A stretch of DNA of 39,406 nt from positions 1 to 39,406 of the forward strand of contig JAIBJP010000013.1 of assembly GCA_020029625.1 (NCBI GenBank), in the 5' to 3' direction. This document shows positions 8,391 to 16,115 of the stretch, piece by piece. Position 1 is the first letter of the stretch. Every line of letters starts with the position of its first letter. The notes beneath the pieces were generated by a model that saw only the letters and a program-made list of their open reading frames with translations, was not told the origin of the DNA and ran no database searches. Source of the stretch: Actinomycetota bacterium. GTDB taxonomy: Bacteria > Actinomycetota > Thermoleophilia > Gaiellales > Gaiellaceae. A program made the translations under genes and the position numbers.

Positions 8391-9607
8391 GCTCGCAGGC
8401 GTGGACGGCGTACGCCACCGAGGGCGTCCGGAAGCTGACCGAGCCTCGTACGATCGCGAAGCTGGGGATTGCCTGGGGCATCCTCGCGTTCTGGCTCGCC
8501 CTGCCCCCGTGGACCGTGCGCGGAATCGGCGCTCCCCTCGCGGCGGGCGTCCTCGCAGTCGCGTGCGGGGCCGCCGTCATTCCCCGCGGCGAGCGGAAGC
8601 TCGGCTGGTGGGCGATCGGCCTCGGCATCGCCGGCACGCTCGGGGCGGCGTGGTTGCAGGGGAAGGACGCCTCGACGCTGGACAGCATCCTCACCGCCGG
8701 AGTCCTGGCCTCGACCCTGCGCTTCGCGACGCCGCTCGCCTTCGCCGCCATGGGCGGGATCTTCTCCGAGCGCTCGGGCGTCGTGAACATCGGGCTCGAA
8801 GGGATGATGCTGACCGGCGCCTTTTTCGGTATCTGGGGCTCTGTCTGGAGCGGGAGCTGGCTCGTCGGCCTCCTGATGGCGATGCTCTTCGGCGGGCTCC
8901 TCGCGCTGATCCACGCCTTCTTCTCGATCCACCTGCGGGCCGACCAGATCGTGAGCGGCTTCGCCGTCAACTTCCTTGCACTCGGCCTCACCGGGTATCT
9001 CTACAGCTCGATCTATCCGGGAGGGATCCACGCGGACGTCTCGCGTGTGCCGCAAGTCGGGCTCGGATTCCTCGACGGGATTCCGGGGATCGGCGATTTC
9101 CTCGACGGCGTCTTCGGACGTCTGAACCTGCTCGTCTGGGTGATGTTCGCAGTGGTCATCCTCGCCTACGTCGTCCTCTTCAAGACGCCGATCGGCCTAC
9201 GCATCCGCTCCGTGGGCGAGCATCCAAGGGCCGCCGACACCGTCGGCATCTCGGTGTACGGCGTGCGGTACGCGGCCGTGGTGACGTCCGGGGTGCTGGC
9301 GGCGCTGGGCGGCGCGTTCCTCTCGATCGGTTTCGTCGGCAGCTTCGCCGAGAACATGACGAGTGGTCGCGGCTACATCGCGCTCGCCGCGGTCATCTTC
9401 GGCAAGTGGCGGCCCGGTTGGGCCTTCGCGGCTTGCCTGCTGTTCGGCTTCGGGTTCGCACTGGCGATCCCGCTGCAACGCGAGGCGGACGTGTCCGAAA
9501 ACCTCGTCTCGGCGTTCCCGTACCTGCTCACCCTCGTCGCGCTCGTGGGCCTCATCGGTCGCTCGATCCCTCCGGCTGCGATCGGGCGGCCGTACGTCAA
9601 GCAATAG
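8387..9607 (+). CDS. Nucleoside ABC importer, permease 2
   Basis: Second permease, 406 residues, NupQ/YufQ type. It contains ATPLAFAAMGGIFSERSGVV and NIGLEGMMLTGAF, both hallmarks of this subfamily, and the coupling-loop motif GLRIRSVGEHPRAADTVGISV. It has an extra N-terminal hydrophobic region (residues 25-85) before the conserved core. Start and stop signals place it last in the importer operon. The small membrane-protein gene follows after two bases and may be cotranscribed. Confidence 0.93.
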   Translation: MSSQAWTAYATEGVRKLTEPRTIAKLGIAWGILAFWLALPPWTVRGIGAPLAAGVLAVACGAAVIPRGERKLGWWAIGLGIAGTLGAAWLQGKDASTLDSILTAGVLASTLRFATPLAFAAMGGIFSERSGVVNIGLEGMMLTGAFFGIWGSVWSGSWLVGLLMAMLFGGLLALIHAFFSIHLRADQIVSGFAVNFLALGLTGYLYSSIYPGGIHADVSRVPQVGLGFLDGIPGIGDFLDGVFGRLNLLVWVMFAVVILAYVVLFKTPIGLRIRSVGEHPRAADTVGISVYGVRYAAVVTSGVLAALGGAFLSIGFVGSFAENMTSGRGYIALAAVIFGKWRPGWAFAACLLFGFGFALAIPLQREADVSENLVSAFPYLLTLVALVGLIGRSIPPAAIGRPYVKQ

Positions 9608-9609
9608 CG

Positions 9610-9936
9610 ATGGGGAATTCCAAGGCGGCTTGGGCGCTCATCACAGCGCTACTCGCGTTGGCTGTGCTCGTGGGCGCGGCCGCCGCGGCCCGGCTCATGA
9701 GCCAGGTGGGCCTCATTGAGGCCGGTCCGGCGGTGCCGCTCGCGCTCGTGCTCGCGCTGGTCTCCGTCTCGCTGGCGCGGCGGGTGCGCTTCGACCAGCA
9801 GCGGGCCCTCGAGCGCTTGCCGGGGGCGAGGCTCGCGGCCGTCGCGCGCGTTTTCGGGACGCTGGCGCTTATAGTGGCCCTCACGGCCGCGCTTGCACTG
9901 GCCGTATTTGCCGTCCTGTCCCTCGCTCTCGACTGA
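9610..9936 (+). CDS. Small hydrophobic protein of unknown function
   Basis: A 108-residue protein starting at ATG 9610, two bases after the second permease stop. It has three predicted membrane segments (about residues 6-28, 36-54 and 80-105) with a short basic loop (RRVRFDQQRALERLPGARL) between the second and third. No family was recognised. Codon use looks like that of the flanking genes. It lies between the importer operon and the RodZ-like gene, close to where pgsA often sits in related clusters, but it has no CDP-alcohol phosphotransferase motif and is too short to be PgsA. Confidence 0.6.
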   Translation: MGNSKAAWALITALLALAVLVGAAAAARLMSQVGLIEAGPAVPLALVLALVSVSLARRVRFDQQRALERLPGARLAAVARVFGTLALIVALTAALALAVFAVLSLALD

Positions 9937-9954
9937 GGCTGTCAGTCATGCCGT

Positions 9955-9960
9955 TACAAT
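9955..9960 (+). promoter_or_regulatory. Possible -10 element TACAAT before the RodZ-like gene
   Basis: TACAAT fits the TAnnnT consensus and lies 10 bases before the preferred GTG start at 9971, which would leave a very short or absent leader. No clear -35 was found. The same 9-base string GTTACAATG occurs at the antitoxin start at the other end of the window. Confidence 0.35.
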
Positions 9961-9970
9961 GCAGGGCTTC

Positions 9971-10726
9971 GTGTTCGAGATAGGCAACAGCCTGCGCGAA
10001 GCCCGGCTTCGCCAGGGGTTTGAGTTGCCCCGGGCGGAGGCGGACACCAAGATTCGCGCGAAGTACCTCAGGGCCCTCGAAGAGGAGCATTTCGAGGTGC
10101 TGCCCGGGGAAACGTACGTCAAGGGCTTCCTGCGCACCTACTCCGAGTATCTCGGGCTCGACGGCCAGCTCTACGTCGACGAGTACAACTCTCGCTTCGC
10201 TCGGGAGGAGGAGTTCCCGGTCCAGTCCCCGGCTGCGCGACAGCCCCGCGCGCGGCGCATGGAATCGAACTTCGTCGTCGTCGCCCTCGCCGGGATCGTG
10301 GCGGTCACGATCCTGGTCGTTGTCGCGTGGAAGTTCGGCTCGAGCGGAGCAAGCACGAGCGCCAATCTGCTCACCGACGACACTCCTGCGACCTCCCAGC
10401 AAGCGCCGACGACTGCGACCGAAACACAAGAGAGGGCGCCTTCACAGCCAGTCCAGCGGCTCGCCAGGCTCGTCCTCAACGCCGTCGGAGGAGATTGTTG
10501 GCTTCGGGTGCGCTCAGGCTCGGCCACCGGCGAGCTCCTGTACGAGGGGACGCTCCAACAGGGCCAGGCCCAGCGCTTCGCCAAGTGGAAGCGGCTCTGG
10601 ATCCAGCTTGGCGCGCCTGTCTATCTCCAGGCGAAGCTGAACGGCCACCGCGTGAAGAACTTCCCGACGAGCCCGTCCGTCGTCGCCGTGACGGCGAAGG
10701 GCGTCCGGGTCGTCTCCACCGCGTAG
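9971..10726 (+). CDS. RodZ-like helix-turn-helix membrane protein
   Basis: A bitopic protein of 251 residues. The N-terminal HTH_25 domain (FEIGNSLREARLRQGFELPR, then TKIRAKYLRALEEEHFEVLPG and YVKGFLRTYSEYLGLD) is followed by a basic patch, one transmembrane helix (VVVALAGIVAVTILVVVAW), a Thr/Gln-rich linker and a C-terminal DUF4115-type beta domain (CWLRVRSGSATGELLYEG). RodZ links the MreB cytoskeleton to the envelope in rods; actinobacterial relatives stand next to pgsA-cinA-recA, as here. GTG 9971 is preferred because family members start MFEIG-x-SLREAR. ATG 9959 is an in-frame alternative but overlaps a possible -10 box. The stop directly abuts the TTG start of cinA. Confidence 0.85.
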   Translation: MFEIGNSLREARLRQGFELPRAEADTKIRAKYLRALEEEHFEVLPGETYVKGFLRTYSEYLGLDGQLYVDEYNSRFAREEEFPVQSPAARQPRARRMESNFVVVALAGIVAVTILVVVAWKFGSSGASTSANLLTDDTPATSQQAPTTATETQERAPSQPVQRLARLVLNAVGGDCWLRVRSGSATGELLYEGTLQQGQAQRFAKWKRLWIQLGAPVYLQAKLNGHRVKNFPTSPSVVAVTAKGVRVVSTA

Positions 10727-12016
10727 TTGCCGACGAATGCCCGGGCCGTCGTCGTCGTCACCGGCAGTGAGCTCGTGCGCGGGGACCGCCGCGACGCCAA
10801 CGGTCCCTTCCTGGCCACCCAGCTTTCTGGCCGGGGCCTGGAGCCCGCCCGGATCCTGCTGGTAGGCGACCGGCCGGAGGAGCTCACAGCTGCGCTAGCG
10901 GAGGGCGTCGAGGCCGATTTCTGCCTCGTCTCGGGCGGTCTCGGCCCCACGCACGACGACCGGACCGTCGAGACCCTGGCGACGGTCACCGGCCGGGCCC
11001 TGGTCGTCGACGAGGACCTCGAGCGCGAGATCGAACGAATCTCGCGAGGAGTGGCAGAGCGCCTCGGCCGCCCGTACGCCGATTTCTCGGCCGGGGTCAC
11101 GAAGCAGGCCTCTCTTCCCGAAGGCGCGGTGTCGCTCGGACTGGCGGGCACTGCGCCCGCGCTCCTGCTCGAGCACCACCGCTCGGTGATCGTGCTCCTA
11201 CCGGGTCCGCCCTCCGAGCTGCGCCGGCTCTGGGCGAACGCACTCGAGCATCCCGCCGTGAAAGCCGTCCTCGCTCGAGCCGCCGGCCGGGTTCATCGCG
11301 TTTTGCGCTTCTTCGGGCCGAGCGAGTCGGCTGTCGCCAGCTCGCTTGCAGAGGCCGGGGGAGAGCTGGACGGCGTCGAGGTGACGGTCTGCGCACGCGA
11401 CCTCGAGATCCACGTCGACATCTTCGCCGAGGCCGGCGGCGAGGACCGCGCCGAGGACCTGGACGAAGCCCTGAGGGCCTCGTTTTTGGACAGTCTTTTC
11501 GCCGTCGACGACGAGCGCGCCGTGGAGGAGCTCGTGCTCGAGAGCACTCGGGTCGCAGGGCTCACGCTCGCGACGGCCGAGTCGTGTACGGGCGGGCTCG
11601 TCGGGGCGCGGCTGACGGACGTTCCAGGCGCGAGCCAGGCCTATCTCGGAGGAGTGATCGCATATTCCGACAAGGCGAAGCGAGCGGAGCTCGACGTGCC
11701 GGAGAAGATCCTGCTCAACCACGGCGCGGTCTCGGAGGAGACCGCAGCAGCCATGGCCGCCGGGGCGCGGCGCCGCTTTGAAGCGGACGTCGCGGTCGCG
11801 GTCACCGGGATCGCGGGGCCAGGCGGAGGAACACCCGAGAAGCCCGTCGGCCTGGTCTTCATCTCCGTGGAGTCTCCGGAAGGCGCCTCGACGCGGAGGT
11901 TCGAGCTGCCAGGAGACCGGGAAGCCGTGCGCTCGCGAGCGACGGGGCTGGCCCTGCACATGCTGAGGCGCGTTCTGGCGCAGTCCGGGACACCCGCGCG
12001 CACAAGCGGAAGCTAG
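10727..12016 (+). CDS. cinA: CinA-like protein (ADP-ribose pyrophosphatase / NMN amidohydrolase)
   Basis: Two-domain protein of 429 residues. The N-terminal molybdopterin-binding-like domain shows TGSELVRGDRRDANGPFLA and GGLGPTHDD; in CinA this part cleaves pyridine nucleotides. The C-terminal PncC domain, with TAESCTGGLVGARLTDVPG and VTGIAGPGGGTPEKPVG, deamidates nicotinamide mononucleotide and serves NAD recycling. The start is a TTG directly after the RodZ-like stop (TAG-TTG). The nearby ATG at 10737 is out of frame, and no in-frame ATG or GTG lies before the conserved VTGSELV motif. The cinA-recA association is an old conserved neighbourhood, here with thpR between. Confidence 0.93.
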   Translation: MPTNARAVVVVTGSELVRGDRRDANGPFLATQLSGRGLEPARILLVGDRPEELTAALAEGVEADFCLVSGGLGPTHDDRTVETLATVTGRALVVDEDLEREIERISRGVAERLGRPYADFSAGVTKQASLPEGAVSLGLAGTAPALLLEHHRSVIVLLPGPPSELRRLWANALEHPAVKAVLARAAGRVHRVLRFFGPSESAVASSLAEAGGELDGVEVTVCARDLEIHVDIFAEAGGEDRAEDLDEALRASFLDSLFAVDDERAVEELVLESTRVAGLTLATAESCTGGLVGARLTDVPGASQAYLGGVIAYSDKAKRAELDVPEKILLNHGAVSEETAAAMAAGARRRFEADVAVAVTGIAGPGGGTPEKPVGLVFISVESPEGASTRRFELPGDREAVRSRATGLALHMLRRVLAQSGTPARTSGS

Positions 12017-12017
12017 C

Positions 12018-12560
12018 GTGGAGGCCCGTGAACGCCTACGGCTCTTCGTTGCCCTGCTCCTCCCGGACGAAGCGGTCGCCCGCCTCGTGGAGTGGCAGCA
12101 ACGTGAGCTCGGCGGCCGCCCCGACCTCCGGATCGTGCCCGCTGACAATCTCCACGTCACGGTGGCCTTCCTGGGCGGGCGACCGGCGGCCGACCTCGAA
12201 GGGATCGCCAAGGTCGTGCGTGAGACTGCACGTGGGGCCGCTCGACCGGTGCTCGAGCCGGTTCGCTACCAGGAGACCAGGAGCGTCGGAATGATCGCCC
12301 TGAGCGACGAGAACGGTCGCGCGACGAGGCTCGCAGAGCGTCTCTTCGACGGGCTCGAACGCCTACGCGTCTACGAGCGCGAACGGCGCGATTGGCTTCC
12401 ACACGTGACGGTGGTGCGCTTCCGCGAGCGGCCGCGCCTGGCCCCGCCCTTGCCCCTGCTGGGACGGGTAGTGTCGTCCGAGTTGGCGGTCATGATGTCG
12501 CGTCTGCGCCCCAGCGGCGCGCAGTATGAAGTCCTCGAATCGGTTCCGCTAGGAGGTTGA
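12018..12560 (+). CDS. thpR: RNA 2',3'-cyclic phosphodiesterase (2'-5' RNA ligase family)
   Basis: A 180-residue member of the 2H phosphoesterase superfamily. Both histidine motifs are present: HVTVAFLG near residue 50 and HVTVVRF near residue 131. The N-terminus RLRLFVALLLPDEAVARLVEW is typical. Enzymes of this family open 2',3'-cyclic phosphates at RNA ends and can join RNA by 2'-5' linkage. The GTG start at 12018 lies one base after the cinA stop, and recA begins five bases after the thpR stop. It therefore belongs to a cinA-thpR-recA-recX operon, an arrangement common in Actinobacteria, though its role there is not established. Confidence 0.92.
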   Translation: MEARERLRLFVALLLPDEAVARLVEWQQRELGGRPDLRIVPADNLHVTVAFLGGRPAADLEGIAKVVRETARGAARPVLEPVRYQETRSVGMIALSDENGRATRLAERLFDGLERLRVYERERRDWLPHVTVVRFRERPRLAPPLPLLGRVVSSELAVMMSRLRPSGAQYEVLESVPLGG

Positions 12561-12564
12561 ACGC

Positions 12565-13641
12565 GTGGAGCGCGAGCAAGCACTCGAAGCCGCCCTGAGT
12601 CAGATCGAGCGGCAGTACGGCAAGGGATCGGTCATGAAGATGGGCGACCAGGCCCAGGTTGCGATCCCGTCGATCTCGACAGGGTCGTTCTCGCTCGACA
12701 TCGCTCTGGGCGTCGGCGGCCTGCCCCGTGGACGCATCGTCGAGATCTTCGGCCCGGAGTCGTCCGGGAAGACGACGCTCGTCTACCACGTCATCGCCGA
12801 GGCCCAGCGCCGCGGCGGCATCTGCGCCTTCATCGACGCCGAGCACGCGATGGATCCCACGTATGCGCGGCGGATCGGCATCGACATCGACGACCTGCTC
12901 GTCTCCCAGCCGGACAACGGCGAGCAGGCGCTCGAGATCGCCGAGCTTTTGATCAGGAGCGGCGCCGTCGACGTCGTCGCCGTGGACTCCGTCGCCGCGC
13001 TCACTCCGAAAGCCGAGATCGAGGGCGAGATGGGGGATAGCCATGTCGGCCTCCAAGCGCGGCTCATGAGCCAGGCGTTGCGCAAGCTCGCCGGGACGCT
13101 CAACCGCACCGGCACCGTGGCGATCTTCACCAACCAGCTTCGCGAGAAGATCGGCGTCATGTTCGGCAATCCCGAGACGACGCCGGGCGGACGGGCGCTC
13201 AAGTTCTACTCCTCGATCCGCCTCGACATCCGCCGCATCGAGACGCTCAAGGAGGGCGTAGAGGCGATCGGCAACCGCGTCCGCGTGAAGGTGGTCAAGA
13301 ACAAGGTGGCGCCACCGTTCAAGCAGGCGGAGTTCGACATCATCTACGGCGACGGGATCTCCTGGGAAGGCAGCGTCCTCGACGTCGGACTGGAGCGGAA
13401 GATCGTGCAGAAGTCGGGCTCGTACTTCAGCTATGCCGACGAGAGGCTTGGTCAGGGGCGACAGAACGCGACGGCCTTCCTGCGCGAGCACCCGGACGTC
13501 ACCGAGCAGATCCTGCGCTCCGTCCAGACAGAGCTCGGCCCGGAAGCGGTCGCTTCTTCTCGCCTGCTCCCGGTGGCCGACGACGCCGTCGCGCCGGCGA
13601 AGGCCGAGGAAGAGGCGAGTGAAGTCGCCTCCACCGCCTAA
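12565..13641 (+). CDS. recA: Recombinase RecA
   Basis: The strand-exchange protein of homologous recombination and activator of LexA self-cleavage, 358 residues. All core motifs are present: MKMGD near the N-terminus, Walker A GPESSGKTT, CAFIDAEHAMDP, Walker B VVAVDSVAAL, loop L1 EGEMGDSHVG, the NQLREKIGVMFGNPETTPGG segment with loop L2, and a C-terminal acidic/alanine tail. The GTG start lies eight bases after a strong AGGAGG (12551-12556). No obvious LexA operator (GAAC-n4-GTTC) was seen immediately upstream. No intein is present. The last 23 bases overlap the recX start. Confidence 0.98.
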   Translation: MEREQALEAALSQIERQYGKGSVMKMGDQAQVAIPSISTGSFSLDIALGVGGLPRGRIVEIFGPESSGKTTLVYHVIAEAQRRGGICAFIDAEHAMDPTYARRIGIDIDDLLVSQPDNGEQALEIAELLIRSGAVDVVAVDSVAALTPKAEIEGEMGDSHVGLQARLMSQALRKLAGTLNRTGTVAIFTNQLREKIGVMFGNPETTPGGRALKFYSSIRLDIRRIETLKEGVEAIGNRVRVKVVKNKVAPPFKQAEFDIIYGDGISWEGSVLDVGLERKIVQKSGSYFSYADERLGQGRQNATAFLREHPDVTEQILRSVQTELGPEAVASSRLLPVADDAVAPAKAEEEASEVASTA

Positions 13642-14233
13642 GTTAACCGCCCTGCGCAGAGTCCGGCCGGGCACAGTCCTCCTCGAACTGGACGGCGAGC
13701 CGTGGCGTGCCGTGTCGGACGAGGTCGTGGTGAGGTGTGGCCTCAGTGCCGGCGTCGAGCTCGACCGGCCATTCCTGCGCCTGCTGCGCCGTGAGCTCCG
13801 CCGGGCCGAGGCGCTCGACCTGGCCGGGCGTACGCTGCGGCGGCGGGATCTTTCTGTTCGGCGCCTCTCCGAGCGCCTCGAGCGCGCGGGAGTCGCGCCT
13901 GCTGCCGAGCGAAGCGCCCTGCTCGCATTGTCGGAGGCGCGGATCGTGGACGACGCGCGCCTGGCGGACAGCCGGGCGGCGACGCTTGCCGAGCGCGGGT
14001 GGGGAAATGTGGCAATCACAGCCCGCCTTGAAGCGGAAGGGATCCCAGAGGCCGACGCGGGCTCCGCAATCGCCAAGCTGGAGCCGGAAGCGCCGCGTGC
14101 GGCACGGGCCGCAGCAGCCGTGAGCGATCCGCGGAAAGCATGGGCGCTGCTCGCGCGGCGGGGTTTCGACGAGGAGACGATCGAGGCAGTCGTCGAAACG
14201 CTGGACGAGAAGACCCGCGGCGGGCTAGGATAG
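13619..14233 (+). CDS. recX: Regulatory protein RecX
   Basis: RecX binds RecA filaments and limits their extension. From the GTG at 13619 the protein has 204 residues; it overlaps the recA 3' end by 23 bases and is preceded by the purine run GAGGAAGAGG. A longer open frame reaches back to 13433, but that part is recA read in another frame. The N-terminal 50 residues (LRRVRPGTVLLELDGEPWRAV) resemble the extension of actinobacterial RecX. The three-helix repeats follow: LRRRDLSVRRLSERLERAG, IVDDARLADSRAATLAERGWG and KAWALLARRGFDEETIEAVV. Overlap with recA implies a fixed translational ratio. Confidence 0.9.
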   Translation: MKSPPPPKLTALRRVRPGTVLLELDGEPWRAVSDEVVVRCGLSAGVELDRPFLRLLRRELRRAEALDLAGRTLRRRDLSVRRLSERLERAGVAPAAERSALLALSEARIVDDARLADSRAATLAERGWGNVAITARLEAEGIPEADAGSAIAKLEPEAPRAARAAAAVSDPRKAWALLARRGFDEETIEAVVETLDEKTRGGLG

Positions 14234-14432
14234 CTCCAAAGAAGTCACTATCAAACCGCCTGCAAGACACGGTTTTTCGCCGAATCGGACCACACAAACC
14301 CTCGACCACGACAACCTGATCATGCGGCACAGCGACACGGAGGACGGCTCGCACTCAGGCCGATAGGCCGGCTTTCGCGTCGCACCCGATCCGACGACGC
14401 CGTTCCTACGGGCGACGATGTAGGAGCGACCA
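14234..14432 (+). other. Intergenic region before rny
   Basis: 199 bases without a gene, less GC-rich than the flanking coding sequence by eye. A ribosome binding site TAGGAGCG ends a few bases before the rny ATG. No strong hairpin or clear promoter was found, although a promoter for the rny-miaB-miaA group is expected here because the spacing to recX is large. Confidence 0.5.
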
Positions 14433-15965
14433 ATGCAGCTTGGAATCGGCGTACTGGTCGGCCTCGCAGCCGGTCTCCTCGTCGCCGTGCTCGGCCTTCG
14501 ACTCTTCATGGGGCGTCGCCTGGGCGCTGCCCGCGTCGAGCAGGCGCGTCTCACCGGAGAGGCGAAGCGGTCGGCCGAGTCAGTCCGGCGAGAGGCAGAG
14601 CTCGAGGCGAAGGAGCAAGCGCTCAAGCTCCGCGCGGACCTGGAACACGAGCTCCGGGACCGGCGCGCGCAGATCGTGAAGATCGAGGAGCGCGTCCTCG
14701 CCAAGGAAGAGGACATCGATCGGAAGCTCACCGAATTCGACCGGCGCGAGCAGGGCTTCGCTGACCGCGAGACGCACCTGAAACAGCTACAGGAGGAGCT
14801 CAAGCTCGCCACCGACGGCCAGCTGAAGGAGCTCGAACGCATCTCCGGGATGACGGTGGACGAAGCGAAACGGCACCTGCTCGAGCGCTCAGAAGAGCTC
14901 GTCCGGCACGAGATGGCCCGCATGGTGCGGCAGATGGAGGAGGAGGCCCGCACGGAGGCCAAGCGCCGCGCGCGCAACCTCGTCGCAGACGCCCTTCAGC
15001 GCGTGGCGGCGAGCCACGCTGCCGAGACGACCGTCTCCATCGTCGAGCTTCCGTCTGACGACATGAAAGGCCGGATCATCGGCCGCGAGGGCCGGAACAT
15101 CCGCGCCCTCGAGAACCTCACCGGGGTCGACTTCATCATCGACGACACGCCCCAAGCGGTGGTCCTCTCGTCCTTCGACGGCGTCAGGCGCGAAGTGGCG
15201 AAGCTCACGCTTGCGAAGCTCGTGGAGGACGGGCGCATTCATCCGTCTCGGATCGAGGAGATGTACTACCAGTCCAAGGCGGAGATCGAGGAGCACATCC
15301 GGCAGGCCGGAGAGCAGGCCGTTTTCGAGGCGAACTGCGGGAAGATGCACGACGAGCTCGTGAAGCTGCTCGGGCGCCTTCGCTACCGGACGAGCTACGG
15401 CCAGAACATCCTCAAGCACTCGCTCGAGTGCGCCCACCTCGCCGGGATCATGGCTGCGGAGCTCGGCGCCAGCGTCAAGAACGCGAAGCGGGCGGCTCTC
15501 CTCCACGACGTCGGCAAGGCGATGACGCACGAGGTCGAGGGCTCGCACGCGCTCATCTCCGCCCAGCAGGCGAAGCGCTACGGGGAGTCCCAGCACGTCG
15601 TACACGCCGTCGAAGCGCACCACTACGAGGTGCAGCCCCAGACGGTCGAGGCGGTGCTCGTCATCGCCGCCGACGCGATCTCGGCTTCCCGTCCGGGCGC
15701 CCGCGGCGAGAACCTCGAGAGCTACATCAAGCGGCTCGAGACGCTCGAGAAGATCGCCGGCGAGAAGAAGGGTGTCGAGCGGGTCTTCGCCCTCCAGGCC
15801 GGCCGCGAGATCCGCGTCATGGTCAAGCCCACTGAGGTGGACGACGACACGGCGGTGCTCCTCTCCCACGAGATCGCGCGGGAGATCGAGGACCAGCTCG
15901 AGTATCCGGGCCAGATCAAGGTGACGGTGATCCGGGAGAGCCGGGCGACCGAGTTTGCGAAGTAG
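14433..15965 (+). CDS. rny: Ribonuclease Y
   Basis: Membrane-anchored endoribonuclease that starts mRNA decay, 510 residues, close to the family length. It has an N-terminal transmembrane helix (QLGIGVLVGLAAGLLVAVLG) and a long charged coiled coil to about residue 190. A KH RNA-binding domain follows with the GxxG-type loop GRIIGREGRNIRALE. The HD metal-dependent phosphohydrolase domain contains ILKHSLECAHLAG and ALLHDVGKAMTHEVEGSHA. The C-terminus EYPGQIKVTVIRE is typical. The stop codon coincides with the first base of a dispersed repeat, so the rny mRNA 3' end may contain that element. Confidence 0.96.
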   Translation: MQLGIGVLVGLAAGLLVAVLGLRLFMGRRLGAARVEQARLTGEAKRSAESVRREAELEAKEQALKLRADLEHELRDRRAQIVKIEERVLAKEEDIDRKLTEFDRREQGFADRETHLKQLQEELKLATDGQLKELERISGMTVDEAKRHLLERSEELVRHEMARMVRQMEEEARTEAKRRARNLVADALQRVAASHAAETTVSIVELPSDDMKGRIIGREGRNIRALENLTGVDFIIDDTPQAVVLSSFDGVRREVAKLTLAKLVEDGRIHPSRIEEMYYQSKAEIEEHIRQAGEQAVFEANCGKMHDELVKLLGRLRYRTSYGQNILKHSLECAHLAGIMAAELGASVKNAKRAALLHDVGKAMTHEVEGSHALISAQQAKRYGESQHVVHAVEAHHYEVQPQTVEAVLVIAADAISASRPGARGENLESYIKRLETLEKIAGEKKGVERVFALQAGREIRVMVKPTEVDDDTAVLLSHEIAREIEDQLEYPGQIKVTVIRESRATEFAK

Positions 15966-16106
15966 CTAGGGGGCTTGGCGGAACGTCGCTCGTCGCCGGG
16001 ACGCGCGGGTCGTTCCGAGGCAAGGACGCAGGGAGCCCTCGTATCGACTTTAGATACGGGGGCGACCGAGGACACAGCCTCGGGGCGAGCGGCGCGCCTC
16101 CGGCGG
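15965..16106 (+). repeat. Dispersed structured repeat, copy 1 (R1)
   Basis: Shared with the inverted copy at 31765-31918. Block 1 (15965-16067) differs from copy 2 by only a few substitutions and small gaps. Block 2 (16082-16106) is identical over 25 bases. Between them lies a variable hairpin, here CGAGG-ACACAG-CCTCG (16067-16082). Inside block 1, CGGAACG pairs with CGTTCCG, and CGTATC with GATACG across a 7-base loop. The miaB frame is open through the repeat, but the element is probably non-coding, because the inverted copy lies outside any gene. It is either a non-coding RNA or a REP/MITE-like element. Confidence 0.85.
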
Positions 16107-16115
16107 AGTGGCCGT

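Noticed and set aside
8356..9609. Long frame in which the 108-residue small membrane protein forms the C-terminus
   Set aside because: The upstream part is the second permease read in another frame; ATG 9610 starts the only plausible protein.
12537..12549. LexA box before recA
   Set aside because: GAATCGGTTC resembles half-sites but has the wrong spacing for GAAC-n4-GTTC.
12490..14076. 528-codon minus-strand frame opposite recA/recX
   Set aside because: Antisense of conserved genes with no recognisable domain.
15975..16115. N-terminal extension of miaB by 47 codons
   Set aside because: The extension lies in a repeat that is intergenic and inverted elsewhere, and lacks MiaB similarity; GTG 16116 gives the family start.
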